A stretch of 48,631 nt of DNA from Dechloromonas sp. UBA6271 (GCA_002440665.1 DJUX01000032.1:1-48631); one strand, 5' to 3'. Shown: positions 35,595 to 46,635, numbered from the stretch's first letter. The notes: generated by a model not told the origin, from the sequence alone. Numbers and translations are program-made.

Positions 35595-36656
35595 TCAAAG
35601 ACCGTAGTTTAACTTGAGACGCTGTTGCAGGCGTCGGGCCTGCTTCAGCGACTCCTTCAAAATCGCCCGATCGACGTCGTTCAGGCTGGCCAGCGGAACG
35701 CCATTGCCGCCTTCCGGCCCGGCGGCGACCTGATGCGCCAGACGCAACCGCAAAATGTGCGAAAAAGCAGCGTCGACCGCAACAATCTCGTCCGCCTGCA
35801 ATCCGTTCGCCAGCCCGGCATCGTGCAGCCGGGCACTGGTGTTCACCGCACGGGCGCCGCCAGACAAAGCGAAAATGCGCGCCGCGTCGACGAAGATGCG
35901 GCTGCCGAATTTCTTCAGGTCGACCTCCTCGCCGGACTCGCCGCTCTCCCCCGCCACCTCGCCGCGGAAGTTAAGCGGTGCCGGTGCATGCAGGGCGTTG
36001 GCCGCCATCAGGTGCAGAAAGGCCGGCGTCTCGACCGTCAGCGACAGGAGCAGGCTGCGCAATGTCTCGCCGAGATTCGCGTCGCCGTGAAGCGGACGCA
36101 GGTCGAAGAAGATGGTGGCATTGAGCAGCGCCTGCGGCTCCGGCCGCCGCACCCACTCGATGAACTGCTGCCGCCATTCGTCGAGCGACAGGCACCAGGC
36201 CGGGTTGCCGGCCATGATGCCGCCGCTGCACAGCGTGAAGCCGCAGTCGGCGAGGTGCCGGTTGACATCCTGGGCGAAGGGCAGGAAGAGTTGGCGCAGG
36301 GCATCCGCCTCGTGGCGGTCGGCGGCGCTGAAGACCAGGCCGTTGTCCTGATCGCTGATGAAAGTCTGCTCATGCCGCCCTTCCGAACCGAGCGCCAGCC
36401 AGCACCAGGAGACTGCCGGCAAACGATGCCGGCGTGCCGTCAACTCGATGACACGCAGCGACAGGCGGTCGTTGAAGGCCGAGATCAGGCGCGTCAGCAG
36501 GCGGCCGCTGAGATCGCGGCCAGCGAGATCGCGCAGGAATTCGTCGACCCGCCCGGCCAGGCGTGGCGCCTCCTCCAGCGCCGTCAGCGCATTCAGATCG
36601 TTTTCCAGTGCCAGCTGCCGGCGGCAGGGCAGGACGCCTTCCAGGGACCAGGGCAC
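35595..36656 (-). CDS. DUF294 nucleotidyltransferase-like protein, short form
   Basis: A 353-residue paralogue of the catalytic half of the next gene, without cNMP or CBS domains. It keeps LGSEGRHEQTFISDQDNG, the block GGIMAGNPAWCLSLDEW, LLNATIFFDLRPL and DLKKFGSRIFVDAARIFAL, then the end ILKESLKQARRLQQRLKL. The active-site Ser and Asp pair are present. It starts with GTG one base after the stop of the exonuclease fusion, so it is coupled to it. A long and a short nucleotidyltransferase in one operon suggests they work together or in opposition. Confidence 0.87.
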   Translation of the reverse strand: MPWSLEGVLPCRRQLALENDLNALTALEEAPRLAGRVDEFLRDLAGRDLSGRLLTRLISAFNDRLSLRVIELTARRHRLPAVSWCWLALGSEGRHEQTFISDQDNGLVFSAADRHEADALRQLFLPFAQDVNRHLADCGFTLCSGGIMAGNPAWCLSLDEWRQQFIEWVRRPEPQALLNATIFFDLRPLHGDANLGETLRSLLLSLTVETPAFLHLMAANALHAPAPLNFRGEVAGESGESGEEVDLKKFGSRIFVDAARIFALSGGARAVNTSARLHDAGLANGLQADEIVAVDAAFSHILRLRLAHQVAAGPEGGNGVPLASLNDVDRAILKESLKQARRLQQRLKLNYGL

Positions 36657-36657
36657 G

Positions 36658-38814
36658 TCAGTACTTCACTCGGGCAAAGAAAGTTTTTTCGGAAGCTTCC
36701 AGCGCCTGGCGCACGGTGACGATGCCCTTTTCCTCGAGCAGCGGCACCAGTTTGAGGAAGACCTCGGCCGTCGCCAGGGAATCCTCCAGCGCGTTGTGGC
36801 GGCTTTCGATATGGATGCCGAGGCGCTCCAGGATGACGTCGAGCTTGTGCGACTCCTGGTTGGGATGGACGACCGCCGACAGCAGCAGCGTATCGAGCAC
36901 CGGCTGCGAGAATTTCACACCGGTACGCTCCTCCTTGAGCTGCAGGAAACGCATGTCGAACGCCGCGTTGTGGGCGATCAGCACCGTATCTTCGCAGAAT
37001 TCGTGGAAGGCCGGCAGGACGACGTCGATGTTCGGCTGGCCGCGCACCATGTCCTCGGTAATGCCGTGGATTGGAATCGACTCCGGCTTCAGCGGACACT
37101 CCGGATCGACCAGCTGGTTGAAAATTTCCTGGCGCAGCAGCCGGTTGTTGACGATACGCGCCGCGCCGATCTGGATGATTTCATCGCCGTTCGACGGCTC
37201 CAGTCCGGTGGTTTCGGTATCGAAGACCGTGTAGGTCAGTTCGCTCAGCTTGCGGTCGAGGTCGATCGACTTGTCCTCGAACTTGAACAGGTCGAAGTCG
37301 TAATATTCCGGCCGGTTGCTGCCGCGCGCGCCCTCTTCGTCGTGACCGATTTCCGGCGTCGCTACCGGCAGCACGAAGCGGAAGAAGGCGCGGTGCGCGG
37401 CCTTCTCGCGCTGATACCAGATCTCGCCGCCGTGGCGGTCGATGACATCGCGCAGGCTGAGCGGCGAGGTTTCCCCGGCGGCATGCATCGACTCCATTTC
37501 CCAAGTGTAGAAGGTCTCGGACGACATTGCCGGGCCGGCCCAGATCAGGTCAAGATAGGCCAGCTTGCCGGCGGAAGTCAGGCGAAAGCGCAATTCGCGC
37601 GGCTCGTAGTGGTCCTGCAATTTGGAGGCGAGGAAGACCAGCGCGAAGACCAGAGAGAAACTGTCGGCCTTGACCCACAGCGCATCGTCCAGTTCCTCGG
37701 TCTTGATCGGCAGCTTCAGCTTGTCCTCGATACGGCGCTGGGCGGCGGCGATGACGTCAATGCCGAGAATGTCCTCAAGCGGCCAGCGCGTCTTCATCGA
37801 GTGCGAAAATTCGGCCATCGTCTGGTCGACACTTTGACCGCGCTTGGCGACCTCCTCTTCGATCACCCGCAGGAAGCGTTCGCGCAACTCCGGCTCCATG
37901 TCCGGGTAATCGATCAGGTTGGTCACGGCCGCCCGGATATTGCCCAGTGCCGAGCGGCTGCCTTCGGTCATCAAATGCAGCACCTGGTCGCGGTGCGCTT
38001 CCTGTTCGATGCTGCGGGTAATGTTCTCGACCGTCAGCACGTAGCCGGACATCGCCGCCTCGCCCTCGCCCGGCGCCGCCAGGACGGGAACCATCTGGAT
38101 GCGCAGGAGTTGGCCGCCGCGCGTAGTCGTGATGAAGTTGGCCATCGCCGTCTTGCCGGTAGCCACTCGCTGGCGGATGACTTCCTGCGCGTGCTGTACC
38201 TGGTTCTTTTCGAGGATCGAGAAAATCGAACGGCCAAGGCCGATCAGCGCGCCGCCGGAAACCGAGGTCGGTCCCTGTGCAAGTGCCTTGAACTGCAGGC
38301 GGGCGCGGTTGTTGTAGAGCAGGATGCGGCCGTCGAGATTACAGACGACCACGGCCTGGGCCAGTTCGGACATCAGCGCCGCCAACCGGTTCTTTTCCTC
38401 CTCGACCGAGGCCTTGGCCGTGGCGATCTGCGCTTCCACATCGTCCATCAGGGCGTCGCGCTGCTGCGCGAGGTCGTTGGCGGCGCGCGCCAGCTGCTGC
38501 ACTTCCGGCGGGCCTTCGGCGGTGACCCGGAAATCGCGGTTGGCGCTCAGCATCAGGCGCAGGGTTTCGGCCATGCGCAACAGCCCTTCGACGTACTGCT
38601 TGAACAGCCGGTGCAGAACCAGCACGCCGACGACGAAGCCGAACAGCGTCATGATGGTGCCGACCGGCAGGCGCGAGAGCAGCAGTTCGGTCAGCATCTG
38701 GCGCTCGGCGTCCTTCATGTCGAGCCAGACCAGCAGCGAGGTGACGACAAACGGGCCGGTCATCAGCAGACCGAGCACGACGACAGCGAGGATGAAACGG
38801 TGTTTTGCCTTCAT
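36658..38814 (-). CDS. Membrane PAS/pseudokinase sensor fused to a DEDDh 3'-5' exonuclease
   Basis: A 718-residue fusion. Two TM helices (about 7-31 and 50-68) lead to a HAMP-like and coiled-coil segment, a PAS domain (about 150-260; AVVVCNLDGRILLYNNRA), then a histidine-kinase-like part that has lost its His: MTEGSRSALGNIRAAVTNL aligns with MSHELRTPLTAI. Its N and G boxes are also unrecognisable. The last ~193 residues are an intact exonuclease: VFDTETTGL, LIAHNAAFDMRFLQ, and SRHNALEDSLATAEVF. So a membrane sensor controls, or is controlled by, a nuclease domain. I start at the ATG of MKAKHRF; an ATG three codons earlier is possible. Confidence 0.88.
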   Translation of the reverse strand: MKAKHRFILAVVVLGLLMTGPFVVTSLLVWLDMKDAERQMLTELLLSRLPVGTIMTLFGFVVGVLVLHRLFKQYVEGLLRMAETLRLMLSANRDFRVTAEGPPEVQQLARAANDLAQQRDALMDDVEAQIATAKASVEEEKNRLAALMSELAQAVVVCNLDGRILLYNNRARLQFKALAQGPTSVSGGALIGLGRSIFSILEKNQVQHAQEVIRQRVATGKTAMANFITTTRGGQLLRIQMVPVLAAPGEGEAAMSGYVLTVENITRSIEQEAHRDQVLHLMTEGSRSALGNIRAAVTNLIDYPDMEPELRERFLRVIEEEVAKRGQSVDQTMAEFSHSMKTRWPLEDILGIDVIAAAQRRIEDKLKLPIKTEELDDALWVKADSFSLVFALVFLASKLQDHYEPRELRFRLTSAGKLAYLDLIWAGPAMSSETFYTWEMESMHAAGETSPLSLRDVIDRHGGEIWYQREKAAHRAFFRFVLPVATPEIGHDEEGARGSNRPEYYDFDLFKFEDKSIDLDRKLSELTYTVFDTETTGLEPSNGDEIIQIGAARIVNNRLLRQEIFNQLVDPECPLKPESIPIHGITEDMVRGQPNIDVVLPAFHEFCEDTVLIAHNAAFDMRFLQLKEERTGVKFSQPVLDTLLLSAVVHPNQESHKLDVILERLGIHIESRHNALEDSLATAEVFLKLVPLLEEKGIVTVRQALEASEKTFFARVKY

Positions 38815-38875
38815 GGCGGGCATCCAGAATGGATTTCGGGCAATTGCGGCCGTCGACCGCAACAGGGCGTCAGTG

Positions 38876-39244
38876 TCAGCGGGCCAGCATTTCCTTGACC
38901 TTGGCTACCAGATCCTTGGTCGAAAACGGCTTCGTGACATACGCATCGGCGCCCAGCGCCAGACCCTTGGCCACCTCGGTGTCGCGTCCCTTGGCGGTCA
39001 GCATGACGATCTGCAGGCCGCTACGCCCCGGGTCGGCGCGTAGCGCCTCGCAGACCTCGAAGCCCGACTTCTTGGGCATCATCACGTCGAGCAGCATCAG
39101 GTCAGGGTTGAAGCTGGCGACCTTGGCCAGCGCTTCCTCGCCGTCGTTGGCGACAGCGACCTCGAAGCCCTCCTTCTTCATCAGGAATTCGAGTGAAATG
39201 ACGATGTTCGGCTCGTCGTCGACGATCAGTATCTTGTGCGCCAT
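38876..39244 (-). CDS. REC-only response regulator
   Basis: A 122-residue single receiver domain: acidic pair in ILIVDDEPN, phospho-acceptor Asp53 in LMLLDVMMPKKSG, Thr/Lys in MLTAKG and VTKPFS. There is no output domain. It starts 13 bases after the stop of the SLC5 histidine kinase, its obvious partner. CrbS/MxtR-type kinases elsewhere usually pair with LuxR-type DNA-binding regulators (CrbR/ErdR); here the output must be through protein contact. GGGAGAC precedes the ATG. A copy of the dispersed TGCGGTCGAC repeat lies in the gap after its stop. Confidence 0.9.
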   Translation of the reverse strand: MAHKILIVDDEPNIVISLEFLMKKEGFEVAVANDGEEALAKVASFNPDLMLLDVMMPKKSGFEVCEALRADPGRSGLQIVMLTAKGRDTEVAKGLALGADAYVTKPFSTKDLVAKVKEMLAR

Positions 39245-39257
39245 CTTTATGTCTCCC

Positions 39258-41969
39258 TTATTCTTCCGATGCCGGCAACGGCACCGTGAAAATGAATTTT
39301 GCGCCAGCGCCAGGCCGGCTTTCAACCCACAGATTACCACCAAAATATTCAACAATCTGCCGGCTGATCGGCAGCCCGAGTCCCGTGCCCTGCGGCTTGT
39401 TCGTCATGGTGTTTCCACCCTGACGGAATTTCTCGAAAATGACATTACATTCTTCCACCGTCAGGCCCGGTCCGTTGTCCGCCACCTCGACGCGTACCTC
39501 GCTGGCATTCGCCATCACCCGTACCTGGACCAGCCCGGTCTCGCCGGGAACGAACTTCACGGCATTCGACAACAGGTTGATCATCACCTGTGTCAGGCGG
39601 TCGCGGTCGGCCAGCACCACCGGCCCCTTCTCGGGAATCTCGCCTTCCAGCGTGACGCCCTTTTCGCGGAAGAGCTGGCCGAGCGATTCCATCGTCTCGC
39701 GCGCTACCTCGCCGAGGTCGACCTCGGCGGTCGTCCATTCCGCGCGCCCGGATTCGAGCTTGGCCATGTCGAGAATCTGGTTGATCAGTCGCGTCAGGCG
39801 CTCGGCCTCGTTGACGATGATGCCGAGGAAACGCTTGCGGTCGACAAGATCCATTTTCGGGTCGTCGTGCAGCATTTCCGACAGGGCGCGGATCGAGGTC
39901 AGCGGCGTGCGCAACTCGTGGGTCACGGTCGAGATGAAGTCGTCTTTCATGCGGTCGAGTTCGCGCAGACGCTCGTTGGCTTGGCGCAGGTCGGCGGTCG
40001 CCGCTTCGAGTTCGCGCGACTTGCTCTCCAGTTCGCGGCTGTAGGCCCGCACCTGGGTCGCCTCGTCGAGGATGTCGAGCACCTCTTCGAGCCCCAGGTC
40101 CTCCTCGCGCGCCACCGAGGCGACCATCACCCGTGCGCTGGCTGAGCCGATCGCCCCCGACAGCTGCGCCTCGGCAAAGCGCACGAAGCCGGCATCAGCC
40201 GGCAGCGCATGCCAGTCGCTGGTGCCTTGCGCGGCAGCATAGGCGGCCAGTTGCTGGCGCGCCCGGAAAGGACCGAGAAAACGCTCGAGCAAGCTGACCA
40301 GTTCGTCGACCGAAGCCGTGCCACGCCACAGACGGGCGTCGGTATCGCGCGCGCCGTGCCGGAAGATGTCGACAAAACGCTCGGCCTGGCCGGCTTCGAC
40401 GGCGTCCGGCTTCGAGTACAGTGAAACCAGCACGTACAAGCCGATATTGGCCAGCAGGCTCCACCACAGGCTGTGCGAAATTTCGTCGAGTCCGGACAAG
40501 CCGAACAAGGCCTGCGCCTTGAGTGCATGGATCCCCCACAGCCCCTGCTCGACGAAGCCGTTGGCGATCCAGCCCGACTTGGCGAACGATGGTAGCAACA
40601 ATGTGTATGTCCACACGGCAAAGCCGCCGAGCAGCCCGGCCACCGCCCCGGCCCGCGTGCCCTGCTTCCAGTACATGCCGCCGAACATCGCCGGCGCGAA
40701 CTGGGCGACCGCGGCGAAGGAAATCAGCCCGATGCCGACCAGCGCATAGGCCTCGCCGGCAGCCCGAAAATAGATGTAACCGAGCAGCAGGATGAGGATG
40801 ATGGCAGCCCGCCGGATGCCCAGCAGTACCCCGGAAAGATCCTTGCGCTCGCCGACGCCAAGCCAGCGCGCGCGCAGCAGCCAGGGCATGACCAGATCGT
40901 TGCAGACCATGGTCGACAAGGCAATGGTTTCGACGATGACCATGCCGGTGGCCGCCGACAGGCCGCCGATGAACACGAGCAGCGCCAGCGACTCGGCGCC
41001 GCGCGCTAGCGGCAGGGTCAGCACGAAGGTGTCGGGGTTGAAATCCTGCCCCTGAAAATGCAGCAGGCCACCGAGCGCCAGCGGCAGGACGAAAATGTTG
41101 ATCGCCACGAGGTAGAGCGGAAACAGCCAGACGGCACGCTTGAGGTGGGCCTCGTCGACGTTTTCGACGACGATGATCTGGAACTGGCGCGGCAGGAAAA
41201 TGATGGCAAGGCCGGAAAGCAGGATCAGTGCGGTCCACGTCCCGGCACGACTCGAATCCATCTGCAGCAGGCGCGCCAGTTCGGGCGCAGCGGCCGCCCG
41301 CTGAAACAGGTCTGACAAGCCGCCGAACATGCCGTAGGTGACGAACACCCCAACCGCGAGAAACGCCGCCAGCTTGACCACCGACTCGAACGCGATGGCG
41401 GCGACCATCCCTTCGTGGCGCTCGGTCGCATCGAGATGGCGGGTTCCGAAGAGGATGGTGAACAAGGCGAGCAGCGCGGCGATGATGAAAGTGGAATCGA
41501 TCATGCCCGGCAGGAACTCGCCGCCGGAAGTCTGGAAGAGAGTCTGCAGGCTGGCGGAAACCGCCTTCAGTTGCAGAGCGATGTAGGGCACGACGCCGAT
41601 CACGGCGATCACCGTCACCAGTCCGGCGAGCAACTGGCTCTTGCCGTAGCGCGAAGCGATGAAGTCGGCAATCGAGGTGACCCGCTGCGCCTTGCTGATG
41701 CGGATCATCTTGATGATGACGCCGACACACAGGAGCATCAGCGTCGGCCCGATATAGATGGTCAGGAAGGAAAGACCGCCCGACGTGGCGCGGCCGACGC
41801 TGCCGTAAAAGGTCCATGAGGTGCAGTAGACCGCCAGCGACAGCGCATAGACATTGGCCGAAATGATCGATTTTCCGGCATCGGCCCGCGCATCGCCGAA
41901 GCGCGCGACGGCAAAGAGCAGCCCGAGATAGGCCGCCGATAAAAAGAGGACGAAGCCGGGTGACAGCAA
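39258..41969 (-). CDS. SLC5 symporter/sensor histidine kinase fusion (CrbS/MxtR/CbrA-like)
   Basis: A 903-residue sensor. Residues ~1-490 are a 13-TM sodium:solute symporter domain (SVGRATSGGLSFLTIYIGPT, RVTSIADFIASRYGKSQLLA). A linker of about 130 residues and a coiled coil (about 625-670) follow. The kinase has an H box FISTVTHELRTPLTSIR with His near 684, N box INLLSNAVKFVP and G boxes NGPGLTVEE and GTGLGLPISRQI. I see no PAS domain in between. Such fusions sense acetate flux or carbon state and control acs in Vibrio and Pseudomonas; acs is two genes upstream here. It starts directly after the 64-residue gene. Confidence 0.92.
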   Translation of the reverse strand: MLSPGFVLFLSAAYLGLLFAVARFGDARADAGKSIISANVYALSLAVYCTSWTFYGSVGRATSGGLSFLTIYIGPTLMLLCVGVIIKMIRISKAQRVTSIADFIASRYGKSQLLAGLVTVIAVIGVVPYIALQLKAVSASLQTLFQTSGGEFLPGMIDSTFIIAALLALFTILFGTRHLDATERHEGMVAAIAFESVVKLAAFLAVGVFVTYGMFGGLSDLFQRAAAAPELARLLQMDSSRAGTWTALILLSGLAIIFLPRQFQIIVVENVDEAHLKRAVWLFPLYLVAINIFVLPLALGGLLHFQGQDFNPDTFVLTLPLARGAESLALLVFIGGLSAATGMVIVETIALSTMVCNDLVMPWLLRARWLGVGERKDLSGVLLGIRRAAIILILLLGYIYFRAAGEAYALVGIGLISFAAVAQFAPAMFGGMYWKQGTRAGAVAGLLGGFAVWTYTLLLPSFAKSGWIANGFVEQGLWGIHALKAQALFGLSGLDEISHSLWWSLLANIGLYVLVSLYSKPDAVEAGQAERFVDIFRHGARDTDARLWRGTASVDELVSLLERFLGPFRARQQLAAYAAAQGTSDWHALPADAGFVRFAEAQLSGAIGSASARVMVASVAREEDLGLEEVLDILDEATQVRAYSRELESKSRELEAATADLRQANERLRELDRMKDDFISTVTHELRTPLTSIRALSEMLHDDPKMDLVDRKRFLGIIVNEAERLTRLINQILDMAKLESGRAEWTTAEVDLGEVARETMESLGQLFREKGVTLEGEIPEKGPVVLADRDRLTQVMINLLSNAVKFVPGETGLVQVRVMANASEVRVEVADNGPGLTVEECNVIFEKFRQGGNTMTNKPQGTGLGLPISRQIVEYFGGNLWVESRPGAGAKFIFTVPLPASEE

Positions 41970-42164
41970 CTATTTCCCCCGCCGCTCGGCGACCACGGCC
42001 GCCAGCACGATGAGCAAGATCCACATGCCGAAAAGATAAAGGTAGGGCGCGGGAATTCCGGCGATTTCCCCTTGCGGCAGACTAAGCAACGGATAAGTCA
42101 GCAAGGGAACGCCCAGCAGGCCGAGCGCCGCCAGACGCTGCCGCATCGGATTTGCACGCTTCAT
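41970..42164 (-). CDS. Small membrane protein (64 residues) before the sensor kinase
   Basis: Two hydrophobic helices (about 11-30 and 40-59) and a basic end, AERRGK. I do not recognise the family. Similar tiny proteins often precede SLC5-type kinases, in my experience, and might be an accessory. Its stop abuts the kinase start, so the two are coupled. The start lies only about 12 bases after a terminator-like hairpin, which is odd and discussed under findings. Confidence 0.7.
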   Translation of the reverse strand: MKRANPMRQRLAALGLLGVPLLTYPLLSLPQGEIAGIPAPYLYLFGMWILLIVLAAVVAERRGK

Positions 42165-42176
42165 GCGCCACCCCCC

Positions 42177-42215
42177 GAAAAGAAAACGGCCGACACGCCA
42201 AGCGTGCCAGCCGTT
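42177..42215 (-). terminator. Terminator/attenuator between acs and the sensor-kinase genes
   Basis: On the minus strand AACGGCTGGCACGC, three bases, GCGTGTCGGCCGTT (14 paired positions, two of them wobble), followed by TTTTCTTTT. It is strong enough to end acs transcription, about 125 bases after the acs stop. The following gene starts right behind it. Confidence 0.8.
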
Positions 42216-42338
42216 GTTGGCATGCAGTCTGATACGACCACACGGGAGGTCACCTTTTGGGCGACCATTGTCTCCTCCTTGCCTTTATTCGTTGGAGGCG
42301 GCGTGGCAAGCTCGCCGCCTCCTTGGCCTGAACCGGAA

Positions 42339-44300
<1,962 letters not shown>

Positions 44301-44351
44301 ATTCTTCTCCTCTGCGGTACTTCGCAATTTATGTTGAAACAACCGATCGGA

Positions 44352-44370
44352 TTCCGGGCATGCCCCGGAA
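44352..44370. promoter_or_regulatory. Inverted repeat in the acs upstream region
   Basis: TTCCGGG, five bases, CCCGGAA, 52 bases before the acs start. A related CCGGG-GCAT-CCCGG lies at about 44484-44497. These could be operator halves for control of acs or hairpins in its leader. There is no further evidence. Confidence 0.35.
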
Positions 44371-44549
44371 CAGGTGATGCCGCGCCAGCTGGAGAAAAAC
44401 CACTCCCCTCGCCAGCGGTTGGGCGGCATTAGACGACGATAATCTTACAAAGCGCTTACGAAATCACGCTGCGGCGCAGCATTCCGGGGCATCCCGGCTG
44501 TTTGGTGCTCCGTGGTAAACTTGCGCCTCCCCAAATTTGCGAAGCAATC

Positions 44550-45089
44550 ATGAGCCTCCCTGTAGTCAAAACCCTAGAAACCTTCATTTTTGCCAGCCGC
44601 TGGATCCAGGCCCCGCTCTATCTCGGTCTCATAGTCGCCCAGATCATCTACTGCTGGCTGTTCATGATCGAACTGAGTCACCTCGTACACGGCGCGGTCA
44701 CCGGCAGCAACTTCAGCGAAGTCGAAGTCATGTTGGTCGTTCTCGGCCTGATTGACGTGGTGATGATCGCCAACCTGCTGATTATGGTCATCGTCGGCGG
44801 CTACGAAACCTTCGTTTCGCGCCTCGATCTCGAGGACCATCCGGACCAGCCGGAATGGCTCTCCCACGTCAATGCCGGCGTCCTCAAGATCAAGCTGTCG
44901 ACGGCCATCATCGGCATCTCGTCGATTCACCTGCTGAAGAGCTTCATCAACGCCGCCAACCTGACCGAGCACACACTGCAATGGCAGGTCATCATTCACG
45001 TCGTATTCCTTTTCTCAGCCCTGGCCATGGCTTATGTCGACAAGACCATGACCCAGACCCTTGCACTGCAACATCAAAAACATCATTAA
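44550..45089 (+). CDS. UPF0114 family inner membrane protein (YqhA-like)
   Basis: A 179-residue protein with four hydrophobic helices (about 20-40, 60-82, 110-130, 145-165). It carries the family features FASRWIQAPLYLGLI and IVGGYETFVSRLDLEDHPDQ. Function is unknown. I chose the ATG at 44550, matching the usual start MxxxVxxLExFIFxSRW. It is followed after 13 bases by the fumarase gene, so the two are probably co-transcribed. Confidence 0.92.
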   Translation: MSLPVVKTLETFIFASRWIQAPLYLGLIVAQIIYCWLFMIELSHLVHGAVTGSNFSEVEVMLVVLGLIDVVMIANLLIMVIVGGYETFVSRLDLEDHPDQPEWLSHVNAGVLKIKLSTAIIGISSIHLLKSFINAANLTEHTLQWQVIIHVVFLFSALAMAYVDKTMTQTLALQHQKHH

Positions 45090-45102
45090 TCCGGAGCTGC
45101 GC

Positions 45103-46635
45103 ATGACCGCCATCAAACAGGAAGACCTGATCCAGTCCGTTGCCGATGCCTTCCAGTACATCAGCTACTACCATCCGCTGGATTACATCACGGCGCTCGG
45201 CGAAGCCTACGAACGCGAGGAATCCCCCGCCGCGAAGGACGCCATCGCCCAGATTCTGACCAATTCGCGCATGTCCGCCGAAGGCCACCGCCCGATCTGC
45301 CAGGACACCGGTATCGGCATGGTCTTCATCAAGGTCGGCATGCAGGTCACTTGGCCGGATGCGACCATGAGCATCCAGCAGATGATCGACGAAGGCGTCC
45401 GTCGCGCCTACGGCAACCCGGATAATCCGCTGCGCGCCTCGGTGCTGGCCGACCCGGCCGGCGCCCGCAAGAACACCAAGGACAACACCCCGGCCGTCGT
45501 GCATTTCGAAATCGTTCCCGGCCACCACGTTGAAGTGATCTGTGCCGCCAAGGGCGGCGGTTCGGAAGCCAAGTCCAAATTCGCCATGCTCAACCCGTCC
45601 GACGACCTCGTCGACTGGGTGCTGCACAAGATCCCCGAAATGGGCGCCGGCTGGTGTCCGCCCGGCATCATCGGCATCGGTATCGGCGGCACGCCGGAAA
45701 AAGCTATGCTGCTGGCCAAGGAATCGATCATGGCGCCGGTCGATATCCACGAACTGAAAGCCAAGGCGGCCACCGGCGCCAAGCTGACCCGCCCGGAAGA
45801 ATTGCGCCTCGAACTGATGGAAAAGATCAACGCGCTGGGCGTTGGTGCCCAGGGCCTGGGCGGCCTGACCACCGTGCTCGACGTCAAGGTGCTGGACTAC
45901 CCGTGCCACGCCGCCAACCTGCCGGTTGCCCTGGTCCCCAACTGCGCGGCCACCCGCCACTGCCATTTCCATCTCGATGGCTCCGGCCCGGCCAAGCTCG
46001 AAGTGCCGAAGCTGGAAGACTGGCCGGCCGTCACCTGGACGCCGGACCTCAAGTCGGCGACTCAGGTCAACCTGAACACGCTGACCAAGGCAGAAGTCGC
46101 TGCCTGGAAACCAGGCCAGAAACTGCTCCTCAACGGCAAGATGCTGACCGGCCGTGATGCTGCCCACAAGCGTATTGCCGACATGCTGACCAAGGGCGAA
46201 AAGCTGCCGGTGGACTTCACCAACCGCGTGATTTACTACGTTGGCCCGGTCGATCCGGTGCGCGACGAAGTCGTCGGCCCGGCCGGCCCAACCACCGGCA
46301 CACGGATGGACAAGTTCACCCGCATGATGCTCGAACAGACCGGCCTGATTTCGATGATCGGCAAGTCCGAACGCGGCCCGGTCGCCATCGAGGCGATCAA
46401 GGACAACAAGTCGGCCTACCTAATGGCCGTTGGCGGTGCTGCCTACCTGGTCGCCAAGGCGATTAAGTCGGCCAAGGTCGTCGGCTTTGCCGACTTGGGC
46501 ATGGAAGCGATCTACGAGTTCGATGTCGAGAACATGCCGGTGACGGTTGCGGTCGACTCTTCAGGCATCTCGGTTCACAACACCGGGCCGAAGGAATGGC
46601 AGATCAAGATCGGCAAGATTCCAGTCAGCGCCTGA
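45103..46635 (+). CDS. fumA: Fumarate hydratase class I
   Basis: A 510-residue Fe-S fumarase that converts fumarate and malate in the TCA cycle. The alpha domain holds HRPICQDTGIGMVFIKVG and the second cluster Cys in LVPNCAATRHCHFHLDG. The beta domain follows from about residue 340 (LLNGKMLTGRDAAHKR, YVGPVDPVRDEVVGPAGPTT). CCGGAG precedes the ATG. A dispersed-repeat copy near the 3' end encodes VTVAVDSSG. The symbol is by family; E. coli FumA is slightly longer. Confidence 0.93.
   Translation: MTAIKQEDLIQSVADAFQYISYYHPLDYITALGEAYEREESPAAKDAIAQILTNSRMSAEGHRPICQDTGIGMVFIKVGMQVTWPDATMSIQQMIDEGVRRAYGNPDNPLRASVLADPAGARKNTKDNTPAVVHFEIVPGHHVEVICAAKGGGSEAKSKFAMLNPSDDLVDWVLHKIPEMGAGWCPPGIIGIGIGGTPEKAMLLAKESIMAPVDIHELKAKAATGAKLTRPEELRLELMEKINALGVGAQGLGGLTTVLDVKVLDYPCHAANLPVALVPNCAATRHCHFHLDGSGPAKLEVPKLEDWPAVTWTPDLKSATQVNLNTLTKAEVAAWKPGQKLLLNGKMLTGRDAAHKRIADMLTKGEKLPVDFTNRVIYYVGPVDPVRDEVVGPAGPTTGTRMDKFTRMMLEQTGLISMIGKSERGPVAIEAIKDNKSAYLMAVGGAAYLVAKAIKSAKVVGFADLGMEAIYEFDVENMPVTVAVDSSGISVHNTGPKEWQIKIGKIPVSA

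Noticed and set aside
36358..38898. 846-codon open frame antisense to the exonuclease fusion
   Set aside because: Same shadow composition, and it crosses two real genes on the opposite strand.
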